Shown: piece by piece, positions 45,498 to 54,041 of the stretch
How the letters are laid out: every line of letters starts with the position of its first letter
How positions within the stretch are numbered: position 1 is the first letter of the stretch
Origin: Pseudaquabacterium inlustre
Lineage (GTDB): Bacteria; Pseudomonadota; Gammaproteobacteria; Burkholderiales; Burkholderiaceae_C
Assembly (NCBI RefSeq): GCF_038066595.1
Contig: NZ_JBBUTH010000009.1
Location: 186,001-250,000, forward strand
DNA: 64,000 nucleotides
Direction: 5' to 3'
Position numbers and translations under genes: made by a program
The notes under the pieces: generated by a model
The model's database searches: none
What the model saw: the letters and a program-made list of their open reading frames with translations, nothing else
Told to the model about the DNA's origin: nothing

Positions 45498-46475
45498 TCA
45501 AGGCCGTGCCGGCAGGCTGGCGAAGAAGTTCCAGATCAGGGGCGTGGCGTCGAGGGCGGTGGAGGGCTCGGCATGGCCGCGCGGCTGCGTGCCACCGGGC
45601 CAGGAATGGCCGCCGCGCTCGGTGATGCAGGCCTGCACCACGCTGGCATCGCGGCACGGGCCGCTCAGTTCGCAGCGGGCGCCGGGCGTGTCCAGCACGG
45701 TGCGCGGCGGCGTGTCGGGGCAGGCGTCGCGGCTGCGCCAGCGGGCCAGCGTGTCGGGCACGCTGGCATGCGGGTGCTCGGCGCGCGTGAGGCTGCGCGG
45801 CCCCAGGCCGCCGTCGAAGGGCACATGGTCGTCGTCGCGGGCGTGGATGTGCAGCACGGCCACCGGGCGCGACGGCGTGCATTTCCGGGTGTTGTCGGTG
45901 CCGGCCACCGCGGCCACGGCGCGCACCGTGTCGGCCATCTCGCAGGCCAGGCGGTAGGCCATCATGCCGCCGTTGGACATGCCGGTGGCGAAGATGCGCT
46001 GGCCGTCGATGGCGTATCGGCCCTTCAGCTGCGCCACCAGCGCGCGGATGAAGCCGACGTCGTCGCTGCCCTGGTCGCGTGCCGCGCCGCAGCAGCCGCC
46101 GGCATTCCAGGTGGCCAGCTGGCCGCCCGGCAGGCGGCTGAAGCCGTTGGGAAACACCACGATGAAGCCGCTGCGCTCGGCCTGGCTGATCCAGCCGTAG
46201 AAGCGGTCGTTGGCCTGCACGTCCATGTTGCCGCCGCCGCCGTGCAGCGCGATCACCAGTGGCACCGGCTGGCCGGGCGTGAGGCCGGCCGGCACATGCA
46301 CGCGGTACAGGCGGGTCTGGCCGGCGTGCACCAGGCTCAGCGGCTCGCCTTCGCCACCGCGCCTGGCGCCCAGCCGTTCGCGCAGCGTCTGGGCCGAGGC
46401 GGGGGCGAGGGCGCCCAAGGCGAATGCGGCCAGCAGCAGGCCGGCGAGGGCACGGCGCAGGCACAGTGACGTCAT
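45498..46475 (-). CDS. Secreted PHB-depolymerase-like esterase
   Basis: A 325-residue alpha/beta hydrolase of the LpqC/PHB depolymerase family. A signal peptide (about 1-28, ending ASA-QT) is followed by LHGGGGNMD, the oxyanion region, and the nucleophile S167 in GMSNGG. An Asp and His in the C-terminal half (HARDDDHVPF, GGHSWPGG) complete the triad. Probably periplasmic or secreted, acting on polyesters or acyl esters. Its start overlaps the gmhA stop in ATGA. Confidence 0.85.
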   Translation of the reverse strand: MTSLCLRRALAGLLLAAFALGALAPASAQTLRERLGARRGGEGEPLSLVHAGQTRLYRVHVPAGLTPGQPVPLVIALHGGGGNMDVQANDRFYGWISQAERSGFIVVFPNGFSRLPGGQLATWNAGGCCGAARDQGSDDVGFIRALVAQLKGRYAIDGQRIFATGMSNGGMMAYRLACEMADTVRAVAAVAGTDNTRKCTPSRPVAVLHIHARDDDHVPFDGGLGPRSLTRAEHPHASVPDTLARWRSRDACPDTPPRTVLDTPGARCELSGPCRDASVVQACITERGGHSWPGGTQPRGHAEPSTALDATPLIWNFFASLPARP

Positions 46476-47080
46476 GCGTCGGCCACCATCCGTTCGACCT
46501 CGGCGCACAGGCTGTGGCCGATCAGGATGTGCGCCTCCTGGATGCGGGCGGTCACCGGGTTGGGCACCACCAGGGCCACGTCACACAGCGGCCCGATGGC
46601 GCCGCCGTCGCGGCCCAGCAGGCCGATCACGTGAATGCCCAGTTCACGGGCCGCCTGCACGGCGCGCAGCACGTTCGGGCTGTGGCCCGAGGTGGAGATG
46701 GCCACCAGCACGTCACCCGCGCGGCCCAGGCCGCGCAGCGGGCGCTCGAACACCTGGTCGAAACCGTAGTCGTTGCCGATGCAGCTCATCTGCGAGCTGT
46801 CGGTGTTCAGCGCGATGGCGGCCAGCGGCCGGCGGTCGTTGACGAAGCGGCCGGTGAACTCGGAGGCCAGGTGCTGGCTGTCGGCCGCCGAGCCGCCATT
46901 GCCGCAGAACATCAGCTTGCCGCCCTGGCGCAGGCTGTCGGCCATCACCAGGGCGGCCGCGCCCACCGACGGGGCCAGCGTGTCGAGCGTCGCGAACAGG
47001 CGGCGGTGTTCGTCCAGGAAGGCGAGGAACAGGGAGCTCACGGCGGGGGTGTCCAGGGTCGGAGGAAGGGTCTGCGGCAT
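46472..47080 (-). CDS. gmhA: Phosphoheptose isomerase GmhA
   Basis: A 202-residue SIS-domain protein. It has CGNGGSAADSQHLASEFTGR and ISTSGHSPNV, the sugar-phosphate site, and IQEAHILIGHSLC, where the catalytic His sits. It isomerises sedoheptulose-7-phosphate to D-glycero-manno-heptose 7-phosphate. DiaA is a close relative, but clustering with heptose genes favours GmhA. Divergent from rfaE2 by 26 bases. Confidence 0.9.
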   Translation of the reverse strand: MPQTLPPTLDTPAVSSLFLAFLDEHRRLFATLDTLAPSVGAAALVMADSLRQGGKLMFCGNGGSAADSQHLASEFTGRFVNDRRPLAAIALNTDSSQMSCIGNDYGFDQVFERPLRGLGRAGDVLVAISTSGHSPNVLRAVQAARELGIHVIGLLGRDGGAIGPLCDVALVVPNPVTARIQEAHILIGHSLCAEVERMVADA

Positions 47081-47106
47081 TGTGCCGGCTGGCTACACTG
47101 CCGCGC

Positions 47107-47601
47107 ATGGAGCTTCTGGCCGATCACCCCAAGCTGCGCGCGGCGCAGCAGCACCTGCTCGACAACACCTGGCCGCGGCCGCTGGTCTTCACCAACGGCG
47201 TGTTCGATGTGCTGCACCGCGGCCATGTCAGCTACCTGGCGCGTGCCCGCGAGTTGGGCGCCGCACTGCTGGTGGCGGTGAACAGCGACAGCTCGGCCAA
47301 GCTGCTGGGCAAGGGCCCCGACCGTCCGCTGAACACCGCCGCCGACCGCGCCGTGGTGCTGGCCGCCCTCGAAGCGGTGGACTTCGTGCTGCCCTTTGAC
47401 GAGCGCACGCCCTGCGCGCTGATCGAGCGCGTGCGGCCCGACGTCTACGTCAAGGGCGGCGACTACGACATGGAGACGCTGGAAGAGACCCGCCTGGTGC
47501 GCGGCTGGGGCGGGCAGTCGCTGGCCATCCCCTTCGTCGACGGCTACTCCACCACCTCGCTGGTGCAGCGCATCCGCGCCGGCGAGCCCGGCCGTGGCTG
47601 A
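47107..47601 (+). CDS. rfaE2: Heptose-1-phosphate adenylyltransferase RfaE2
   Basis: A 164-residue nucleotidyltransferase with FTNGVFDVLHRGHVSYL containing the HxGH motif, and KGGDYDMETL. It makes ADP-D-beta-D-heptose and corresponds to the C-terminal half of HldE. ATG 47107 is preceded by a TACACT hexamer 8 bases upstream and no ribosome-binding site. The gmhB start overlaps its end. Confidence 0.93.
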   Translation: MELLADHPKLRAAQQHLLDNTWPRPLVFTNGVFDVLHRGHVSYLARARELGAALLVAVNSDSSAKLLGKGPDRPLNTAADRAVVLAALEAVDFVLPFDERTPCALIERVRPDVYVKGGDYDMETLEETRLVRGWGGQSLAIPFVDGYSTTSLVQRIRAGEPGRG

Positions 47602-48169
47602 GCCGCTGCGCCGCGCCGTCTTCCTCGACCGCGACGGCGTCATCAACACCGAGGTCGACTACCTGCACCGCATCGCCGACTTCGCCTTCGTGCCCGGCAC
47701 GCCGCAGGCCCTGGCGCGGCTGCAGGCGGCCGGCTGGGCGCTGGTGGTGGTCACCAACCAGAGCGGCATCGCCCGCGGCTACTACACCGAGGCCGACTAC
47801 CAGGCACTCACCGCCCACATCCGCGCCGAGCTGGCCCGCCATGGCGTCACGCTGGACGCGGTGCTGCATTGCCCGCACCTGCCCGATGCCACGGTGGCGG
47901 CCTACCGCCAGGACTGCGACTGCCGCAAGCCGGCGCCCGGGATGATCCTGCATGCCGCGGCCGAACTCGGCCTGGACTTGCCGGCCTCGGTGATCGTGGG
48001 CGACAAGGGCTCCGACCTGCAGGCCGGCCGCGCCGCCGGCGTGGGCTACGGCGTGCTGGTGCGCAGCGGCCACGCCCCGAAGCCCGCCGACGAGGCTGCC
48101 GCCGACGCGGTGCACGACAGCCTGGCGCACTGGGTCGACCACCTGCTGGCCCAGCCCGCCGGGCGCTGA
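47594..48169 (+). CDS. gmhB: Heptose 1,7-bisphosphate phosphatase GmhB
   Basis: A 191-residue HAD phosphatase. FLDRDGVIN carries the DxD nucleophile and acid; CPHLPDATVAAYRQDCDCRKP has the four Zn-type ligands found in GmhB. It removes the 1- or 7-phosphate in ADP-heptose synthesis. The GTG start overlaps the rfaE2 stop by 8 bases. It completes the five-gene ADP-heptose pathway in this window. Confidence 0.93.
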   Translation: MAEPLRRAVFLDRDGVINTEVDYLHRIADFAFVPGTPQALARLQAAGWALVVVTNQSGIARGYYTEADYQALTAHIRAELARHGVTLDAVLHCPHLPDATVAAYRQDCDCRKPAPGMILHAAAELGLDLPASVIVGDKGSDLQAGRAAGVGYGVLVRSGHAPKPADEAAADAVHDSLAHWVDHLLAQPAGR

Positions 48170-48244
48170 TTCAGGTCAAGCACCGTCCGCGGCCTGGGGA
48201 CAACACCGGGCCGACGCGGCCAGCCCGCGGCCTACCATGAGTCC

Positions 48245-49984
48245 ATGAAACAGCTCAGCGGCCTGGACGCGACCTTCCTCTTCCTCGAGACCGACGAGAT
48301 GCCGATGCACGTGGGCTCGGCCCATGTGTTCGAGCTGCCGCCGGGCACGCGCGGCAAGTTCGTCACGCGGCTGCGCAAGCACATGGCCGAGCGCGTGCCG
48401 CTGTCGCCGGTGTTGCGCCAGCGCCTGTGGTGGATGCCGTTGAACCTGGCCAATCCGGCCTGGGTGGATGCCGAGCCCGACCTGAAGTGGCATGTGGTCG
48501 AGGAGAAGCTGCCCGCCAGCGCGCCCAGCCCGCAGGCGGCGCTGGAAGCGGTGATCGGTCGCCTGCACGCCACGCGGCTGGACCGCGGCCGCCCGCTGTG
48601 GCGCATGCACGTCGTCGAGGGCCTGCCGCCCGGCCCCCAGGGCCAGCGTCGCCTGGGCCTGTACATTCAGATGCACCATGCCGCCGCCGATGGCCAGGCC
48701 GCCGTGGCCCTGGCCCAGGTGCTGCTGGACCTGCAGCCCGAGGGCCGCAAGATCGAGTTGCGGCCCAGCAAGCGCCAGAAGGTGTTCGAGCTGGGCTCGG
48801 CCACCATGCTGCGCAGTGCGCTGGCCAACGAGGCGGCGCAGGTGCTGCGCATCGTCAAGGGCCTGCCCGGCACCGTGGGCACGCTGGCCGGCGCAGCAGG
48901 CGATGCGCTCAAGCACAGCGCGCTGCTGGGCGATGGCCGCGGCAGCGCCTTCGGCAACCTGAGCCTGGCGCCGCGCACGCCGTTCAACGTCAACGTGGGC
49001 ACCGGCCGCGCCTTTGCCGGCCTGAGCCTGCCGCTGCACACGCTGAAGGATGTGGCCCACGCCCACGAGGCCACGCTCAACGACATCGTGCTGTACCTGT
49101 GCAGCACCGCCTTGCGCCGCTACCTGGCCCACCACCAGGCGCTGCCGCGCAAGAGCCTGGTGGCGGCGGTGCCGATCTCGCTGCGCGCCAAGGGCGATAC
49201 CACGGCCGACAACCAGGCCTCGATGAGCCAGGTGAGCCTGGGCACGCACCTGTCCGATCCGCGCCGGCGCCTCGCCCACATCAAGGCCGCCACCGCCGCG
49301 ATGAAGGCCACCATGGGCAGCCTGAAGAGCGTACTGCCGACCGACTTTCCGTCGATCGGCGTGCCCTGGCTGATGGAGGCGCTGACCGCGCTGTACGGCA
49401 AGGCCCGCGTGGCCGAGCGCGTGCCCCAGCTGGCCAATGTGGTGATCAGCAACGTGCCCGGCCCGCCGGTGCCGCTGTACATGGCCGGCGCGCGCATGCT
49501 GAGCAACTGGCCCACGTCCATCGTGGCGCATGGCGTGGCGCTGAACATCACGGTCGAGAGCTACGCCGACCAGATGGAGTTCGGCCTGGTGGCCGATGCC
49601 ACCGCCGCGGCCGACATGCGCCGCCTGGCCGAGGCGCTGCAGGCCGCGTTCGACGAACTGCCGCTGCTGGCGCCGCGCCAACGCCCCACCGGCGCCGCCG
49701 CCTTGCCCGAACTGGCGCGCACCGGCCGTCAGGTGGCGGGGCAGATCGCGGGCCGCATGGCCGGCAAGGTGGCCGAGGGCGTGATGCAGCGCGTGGGCGG
49801 CGTGGTCAAGTCGGCCGTGGACACCGTGACCCAGGGCGTGGTGCGTGGCGCTGTGCAAGGTGTGGTGGCGGCGCGCACCGGCAAGGCCGGCGCCAAGCCG
49901 GCCCAGCCGGTGAAAGCGGGCCGGGCCGCCAAGACCGGCAAGGCACCCGCGCGCAAGAAGGCCAAGGCCGCCGGCCTGCGATGA
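48245..49984 (+). CDS. Wax ester synthase/diacylglycerol acyltransferase
   Basis: A 579-residue WS/DGAT protein. The catalytic motif HHAAADG is at 144-150. It esterifies fatty acyl-CoA to fatty alcohols or diacylglycerol for lipid storage. The enzyme core ends near residue 470; the last 100 residues are an Ala/Gly/Val-rich helical segment followed by a Lys/Ala-rich basic tail (KAGAKPAQPVKAGRAAKTGK). That tail is unusual and could bind polyester granules or nucleic acid (inference). ATG 48245 has a TACCAT hexamer 6 bases upstream and no ribosome-binding site. Confidence 0.9.
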   Translation: MKQLSGLDATFLFLETDEMPMHVGSAHVFELPPGTRGKFVTRLRKHMAERVPLSPVLRQRLWWMPLNLANPAWVDAEPDLKWHVVEEKLPASAPSPQAALEAVIGRLHATRLDRGRPLWRMHVVEGLPPGPQGQRRLGLYIQMHHAAADGQAAVALAQVLLDLQPEGRKIELRPSKRQKVFELGSATMLRSALANEAAQVLRIVKGLPGTVGTLAGAAGDALKHSALLGDGRGSAFGNLSLAPRTPFNVNVGTGRAFAGLSLPLHTLKDVAHAHEATLNDIVLYLCSTALRRYLAHHQALPRKSLVAAVPISLRAKGDTTADNQASMSQVSLGTHLSDPRRRLAHIKAATAAMKATMGSLKSVLPTDFPSIGVPWLMEALTALYGKARVAERVPQLANVVISNVPGPPVPLYMAGARMLSNWPTSIVAHGVALNITVESYADQMEFGLVADATAAADMRRLAEALQAAFDELPLLAPRQRPTGAAALPELARTGRQVAGQIAGRMAGKVAEGVMQRVGGVVKSAVDTVTQGVVRGAVQGVVAARTGKAGAKPAQPVKAGRAAKTGKAPARKKAKAAGLR

Positions 49985-50021
49985 TCGGCCCTGACACGCA
50001 CCACCACGCGCAGGGCAGGGC

Positions 50022-50915
50022 ATGAGGATCAGCGCCAACGGCATCGCCATCGAAGTCGACATCCAGGGCCCGGCCGACGGCGAGCCGCTGCTGCTGATCA
50101 TGGGCCTGGGCATGCAGCTCACCGGCTGGCCCGACGAACTGGTGGCCGACCTGGCCGGACGCGGCCACCGCGTCATCCGCTTCGACAACCGTGACGCGGG
50201 CCTCAGCCAGCGCTTCGACGACGCCGGCCTGCCCAGCCTGTGGCGCGCCGCGCTGCGCCACACGCTGCACTTGCATGTGTCGTCACCTTACCGGCTGCGC
50301 GACATGGCCGAGGACAGCGTGGCCGTGCTCGATGCGCTGGGCATCGCCAGCGCCCATGTGTGCGGCGCCTCGATGGGCGGGATGATCGCCCAGCATGTGG
50401 CGGCGCGGCACCCGCAGCGGGTGAAGAGCCTCACGCTGATCATGACCACCAGCGGCCACTGGCGCCTGCCGCAGCCGGGCTGGACGGTGCGCCAAGCCCT
50501 GCTGCGCCGCCCGCGCAGCGAATCCGTCGCCGACGTGGTGGCGCACCTGACCAGCCTGTTCGGCCTGATCGGCAGCCCGGGCTGGCGCGACGACCCGGCG
50601 CGGGTGAAGGCACGCATGGAAGCCTCGGTGCGCCGCGCCTGGAACCCCGCCGGCACCGCGCGCCAACTGGTGGCCGTGGCGGCCGATGGCGACCGCAGTC
50701 CGCTGCTCGGCCAGATCCACGCACCCACCCAGGTGATCCACGGCGCCGCCGATCCGCTGGTGCCGCCCGAGGGCGGGCGCGACCTGGCGCGCAAGATCCA
50801 CGGCGCCCAGCTGGAACTGATCGACGGCATGGGCCACGACCTGCCGCTGGCGCTGCTGCCGCGCATCGCGGCGCTGATCGCCGGCAATGCGCAGCGCGCC
50901 GGACCAAGCGCCTGA
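50022..50915 (+). CDS. Alpha/beta hydrolase
   Basis: A 297-residue hydrolase with nucleophile S117 in GASMGG, acid D244 in GAADPLVPP, and H272 in GMGHDLP. LLIMGLGMQLTGW forms the oxyanion region. It follows the WS/DGAT gene after 37 bases, so it may be cotranscribed and act on lipids, but this is only contextual. Substrate unknown. Confidence 0.88.
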   Translation: MRISANGIAIEVDIQGPADGEPLLLIMGLGMQLTGWPDELVADLAGRGHRVIRFDNRDAGLSQRFDDAGLPSLWRAALRHTLHLHVSSPYRLRDMAEDSVAVLDALGIASAHVCGASMGGMIAQHVAARHPQRVKSLTLIMTTSGHWRLPQPGWTVRQALLRRPRSESVADVVAHLTSLFGLIGSPGWRDDPARVKARMEASVRRAWNPAGTARQLVAVAADGDRSPLLGQIHAPTQVIHGAADPLVPPEGGRDLARKIHGAQLELIDGMGHDLPLALLPRIAALIAGNAQRAGPSA

Positions 50916-50957
50916 CCACCCGCCACGCGCTGACCCCGGCCCGCCGCAGGCACCGGG

Positions 50958-50963
50958 GATAAT
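50958..50963 (+). promoter_or_regulatory. -10 box for dusA
   Basis: GATAAT lies only 6 bases before the GTG start of dusA, so transcription would start at or near the first codon. No -35 hexamer at 16-18 bases is convincing. Confidence 0.3.
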
Positions 50964-50969
50964 CCGGGG

Positions 50970-51995
50970 GTGTACGAGAACGCCTCCGCCCCCGCGCCCA
51001 GCCCCTGGCGCCTGTCCGTCGCGCCGATGCTCGACTGGACCGATCGCCACTGCCGCTTCTTCCACCGACTGATCACGCGCCACACCCGGCTGTACACCGA
51101 GATGGTGACCACCGGCGCGCTGATCCACGGCGACCAGCACCGCCACCTCGACTTCAATGCCGAAGAGCACCCGGTGGCGCTGCAACTCGGCGGCAGCGAG
51201 CCCGATGACCTGGCCGCCTGCGCCCGCTTCGCGCAGCAGCGGGGCTATGACGAGGTGAACCTGAACTGCGGCTGCCCCAGCGAGCGGGTGCAGCGCGGCG
51301 CCTTCGGCGCCTGCCTGATGGCCGAGCCGGCCCTGGTGCGCGACGGCGTCAAGGCCATGAACGACGCGCTGGGCGGCGCGTTGCCGGTGACCGTGAAGCA
51401 CCGCATCGGCATCGACCGCATCGAGGCCTACGGCTTCGTGCGCGACTTCGTCGGCACCGTGGCCGAGGGCGGCTGCACGGTGTTCATCGTGCATGCGCGC
51501 AACGCCTGGCTGCAGGGCCTGAGCCCGAAGGAGAACCGCGAGATCCCGCCGCTGCGCTACGACCTGGTGGCGCAGCTCAAGCGCGAGTTTCCGCAGCTCA
51601 CCATCGCGATCAACGGCGGCCTGGCCACCGACGTGCAGATCGCCGAGCAGCTGGACCCGGCCGGCGCCGCACTCGATGGCGTGATGGTGGGCCGCGAGGC
51701 GTACCACAACCCCGCGGTGATGGCCGGCTGGGATGCGCGCTTCTTCGGCGATGGCACGCGCCTGGACGCCGACGACGACTGGCGCCTGGCCATCGAGCAG
51801 CAGATGGTGGCCTACATGGCGCGCCAGCAGGCCGAACGCGGCACGCCGTGGGCCCACATCGCCCGCCACATGCTGGGCCTGTGGAACGGCCGCCCCGGTG
51901 CACGCCGCTGGCGCCAGGTGTGGAGCGACCACCGGCTGAAGGGCGAGCCGGCCGCCGAGGTGGCACGCCAGGCGCTGCACGCGCGCACGGCCTGA
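50970..51995 (+). CDS. dusA: tRNA-dihydrouridine(20/20a) synthase DusA
   Basis: A 341-residue FMN flavoenzyme. SVAPMLDWTDRHCRFFHR is the N-terminal family block and the catalytic Cys is C102 in NCGCPSERVQ. TVKHRIGID and LQLGGSEP are also diagnostic. It reduces uridine in the tRNA D-loop. GTG 50970 is the start because no other start precedes the conserved block; it may be leaderless. Confidence 0.93.
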   Translation: MYENASAPAPSPWRLSVAPMLDWTDRHCRFFHRLITRHTRLYTEMVTTGALIHGDQHRHLDFNAEEHPVALQLGGSEPDDLAACARFAQQRGYDEVNLNCGCPSERVQRGAFGACLMAEPALVRDGVKAMNDALGGALPVTVKHRIGIDRIEAYGFVRDFVGTVAEGGCTVFIVHARNAWLQGLSPKENREIPPLRYDLVAQLKREFPQLTIAINGGLATDVQIAEQLDPAGAALDGVMVGREAYHNPAVMAGWDARFFGDGTRLDADDDWRLAIEQQMVAYMARQQAERGTPWAHIARHMLGLWNGRPGARRWRQVWSDHRLKGEPAAEVARQALHARTA

Positions 51996-52053
51996 ATCAA
52001 GGGCCCGGGGCCGAGGCATCATCGGGGCTCCTGTACGCAGCACAACAGCCCCC

Positions 52054-52941
52054 ATGACCCTTCCCACAGCCCAGATCGGCATCGTCGGCGGCAGCGGCCT
52101 GTACGACCTGCCGGGCCTGACCGACACCGCCTGGACCACGGTCGACACCCCCTGGGGCGCGCCCAGCGACCAGGTGTTCACCGGCACGCTGCCCACACCG
52201 CAGGGTGGCGTGCGCCTGGCCTTCCTGCCGCGCCACGGCCGGGGCCACCGGCTCACGCCCAGCCAGGTGCCGTACCGCGCCAACATCGCGGCGCTGAAGA
52301 TGCTGGGCTGCACCGACGTGCTCTCGCTCAGCGCCGTGGGCAGCCTGCGGGCCGATCTGCCGCCGGGGCATTTCGTCGTCGTCGACCAGTTCATCGACCG
52401 CACCGTGGGCCGCGCGGCCAGCTTCTTCGAGAGCGGCCTGGTGGCCCATGTGTCGCTGGCGCATCCCACCTGCAGCCGGCTGGGCGACCATGTGCAGACG
52501 GCGCTCGGCGCCATCGGCGTGCCGCATGTGCGTGGCGGCACCTACATCGCCATCGAGGGGCCGCAGTTCAGCACGCTGGCCGAGAGCCGGCTCTACCGCA
52601 GCTGGAATGCCGACGTGATCGGCATGACCAACCTGCCCGAAGCGCGCCTGGCCCGCGAGGCCGAGCTCTGCTATGCCAGCGTGAGCATGGTGACCGACTT
52701 CGACTGCTGGCACCCTGACCACGACCATGTGACCGTGGAAGCCGTGATCGCCGCTTTGAGCGGCAACGCCGGCAACGCCAAGACCCTGGTGGCGCACAGC
52801 GCGCCAGGCATCGCCGCCGATGGCCACGGGCCCGGCTGCGCCTGCCGCCGCGCGCTGGACCATGCGCTGATCACCGCCCCCACCGCACGCGACCCGGCGG
52901 TGGTGGCACGGTTGCGCACCATCGCCGGGAGGGTGCTGTGA
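52054..52941 (+). CDS. mtnP: 5'-Methylthioadenosine phosphorylase MtnP
   Basis: A 295-residue trimeric-type phosphorylase. IVGGSGLYDLPGL and FLPRHGRGH are phosphate-binding blocks, and TNLPEARLAREAELCYASV is the C-terminal signature. It splits MTA from polyamine synthesis and quorum-signal synthesis into adenine and MTR-1-phosphate, the substrate of the next gene. Its stop overlaps the mtnA GTG start. Confidence 0.93.
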   Translation: MTLPTAQIGIVGGSGLYDLPGLTDTAWTTVDTPWGAPSDQVFTGTLPTPQGGVRLAFLPRHGRGHRLTPSQVPYRANIAALKMLGCTDVLSLSAVGSLRADLPPGHFVVVDQFIDRTVGRAASFFESGLVAHVSLAHPTCSRLGDHVQTALGAIGVPHVRGGTYIAIEGPQFSTLAESRLYRSWNADVIGMTNLPEARLAREAELCYASVSMVTDFDCWHPDHDHVTVEAVIAALSGNAGNAKTLVAHSAPGIAADGHGPGCACRRALDHALITAPTARDPAVVARLRTIAGRVL

Positions 52942-54041
52942 AGGTCGCCGGCGTCCACCGCCGCACCATCTGGCCGACCGAGGACGGCGAGGCCGTGGAG
53001 ATCATCGACCAGCGCCACCTGCCGCACGAATGGCGCGTGGCACGGCTGGCGCAGATCGACGCGGTGCACCATGCCATCGCCGACATGTGGGTGCGCGGCG
53101 CGCCGCTGATCGGCGTGACCGCAGCCTATGGCCTGGCGCTGCAATGCCGCCATGCCGCCACCGATGCCGCGCTGACTGAAGCCAAGGCCTACCTCGACGG
53201 CGCGCGACCGACAGCCGTGAACCTGGCCTGGGCCACCGAGCGCATGGTGAGCGCGCTGCGCGCCTTGCCCGAGGCCGAGCGCGCCAGCGCCGCCTGGGCG
53301 CTGGCCGCCGCGCTGGCCGACGAGGACGTGGCCACCAACGCCGCCATCGGCCGCCACGGACTGGACATCCTGCGCTCGCTGGCCGCGCGCCACCCGCACC
53401 GCCCGTTGAACGTGCTGACCCACTGCAATGCCGGCTGGCTGGCCACGGTGGACTGGGGTACGGCCATCGCCCCGATCTACCAGGCCCACGAGGCCGGCCT
53501 GGCCGTGCATGTGTGGGTGGACGAGACGCGACCGCGCAACCAGGGCGCCAGCCTCACGGCGTGGGAACTGGGCCAGGCCGGCATCCCGCACACCGTGGTG
53601 GCCGACAACACCGGCGGCCACCTGATGCAGCACGGCCTGGTGGACGTGGTGATCGTGGGCACCGACCGGGTCAGCGCCCGCGGTGACGTGTGCAACAAGA
53701 TCGGCACCTACCTGAAGGCCCTGGCCGCGCACGACAACGGCGTGCCCTTCTACGTGGCCATGCCGTTCTCGACGCTGGACCCCACGCTGAACGACGGCCT
53801 GGCCGAGATCCCGATCGAAGCCCGCTCGCCACGCGAGGTGACGCACATCACCGGCCGCGACGCCACCGGCCGGCGGGTGGAGGTGCAGCTGACACCCGAC
53901 GGCAGCCCGGCGCTGAACTACGGCTTCGACGTGACGCCGGCGCGGCTGGTGACGGGCTTGATCACCGAGCGCGGGGTGCTGGCTGCGCAGGAGGCGGCGA
54001 TCCGCGACGCCCTGGCCAGGTCGCCATCACCAGCCCCGTGA
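52938..54041 (+). CDS. mtnA: Methylthioribose-1-phosphate isomerase MtnA
   Basis: A 367-residue isomerase. The catalytic Cys is in LTHCNAGWLAT and the acid is in VGTDRVSARGDV. Converts MTR-1-P to MTRu-1-P in methionine salvage; the later Mtn genes are not in this window. It starts with GTG. The last 80 bases overlap the 3' end of the convergent DMT transporter gene. Confidence 0.93.
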   Translation: MKVAGVHRRTIWPTEDGEAVEIIDQRHLPHEWRVARLAQIDAVHHAIADMWVRGAPLIGVTAAYGLALQCRHAATDAALTEAKAYLDGARPTAVNLAWATERMVSALRALPEAERASAAWALAAALADEDVATNAAIGRHGLDILRSLAARHPHRPLNVLTHCNAGWLATVDWGTAIAPIYQAHEAGLAVHVWVDETRPRNQGASLTAWELGQAGIPHTVVADNTGGHLMQHGLVDVVIVGTDRVSARGDVCNKIGTYLKALAAHDNGVPFYVAMPFSTLDPTLNDGLAEIPIEARSPREVTHITGRDATGRRVEVQLTPDGSPALNYGFDVTPARLVTGLITERGVLAAQEAAIRDALARSPSPAP

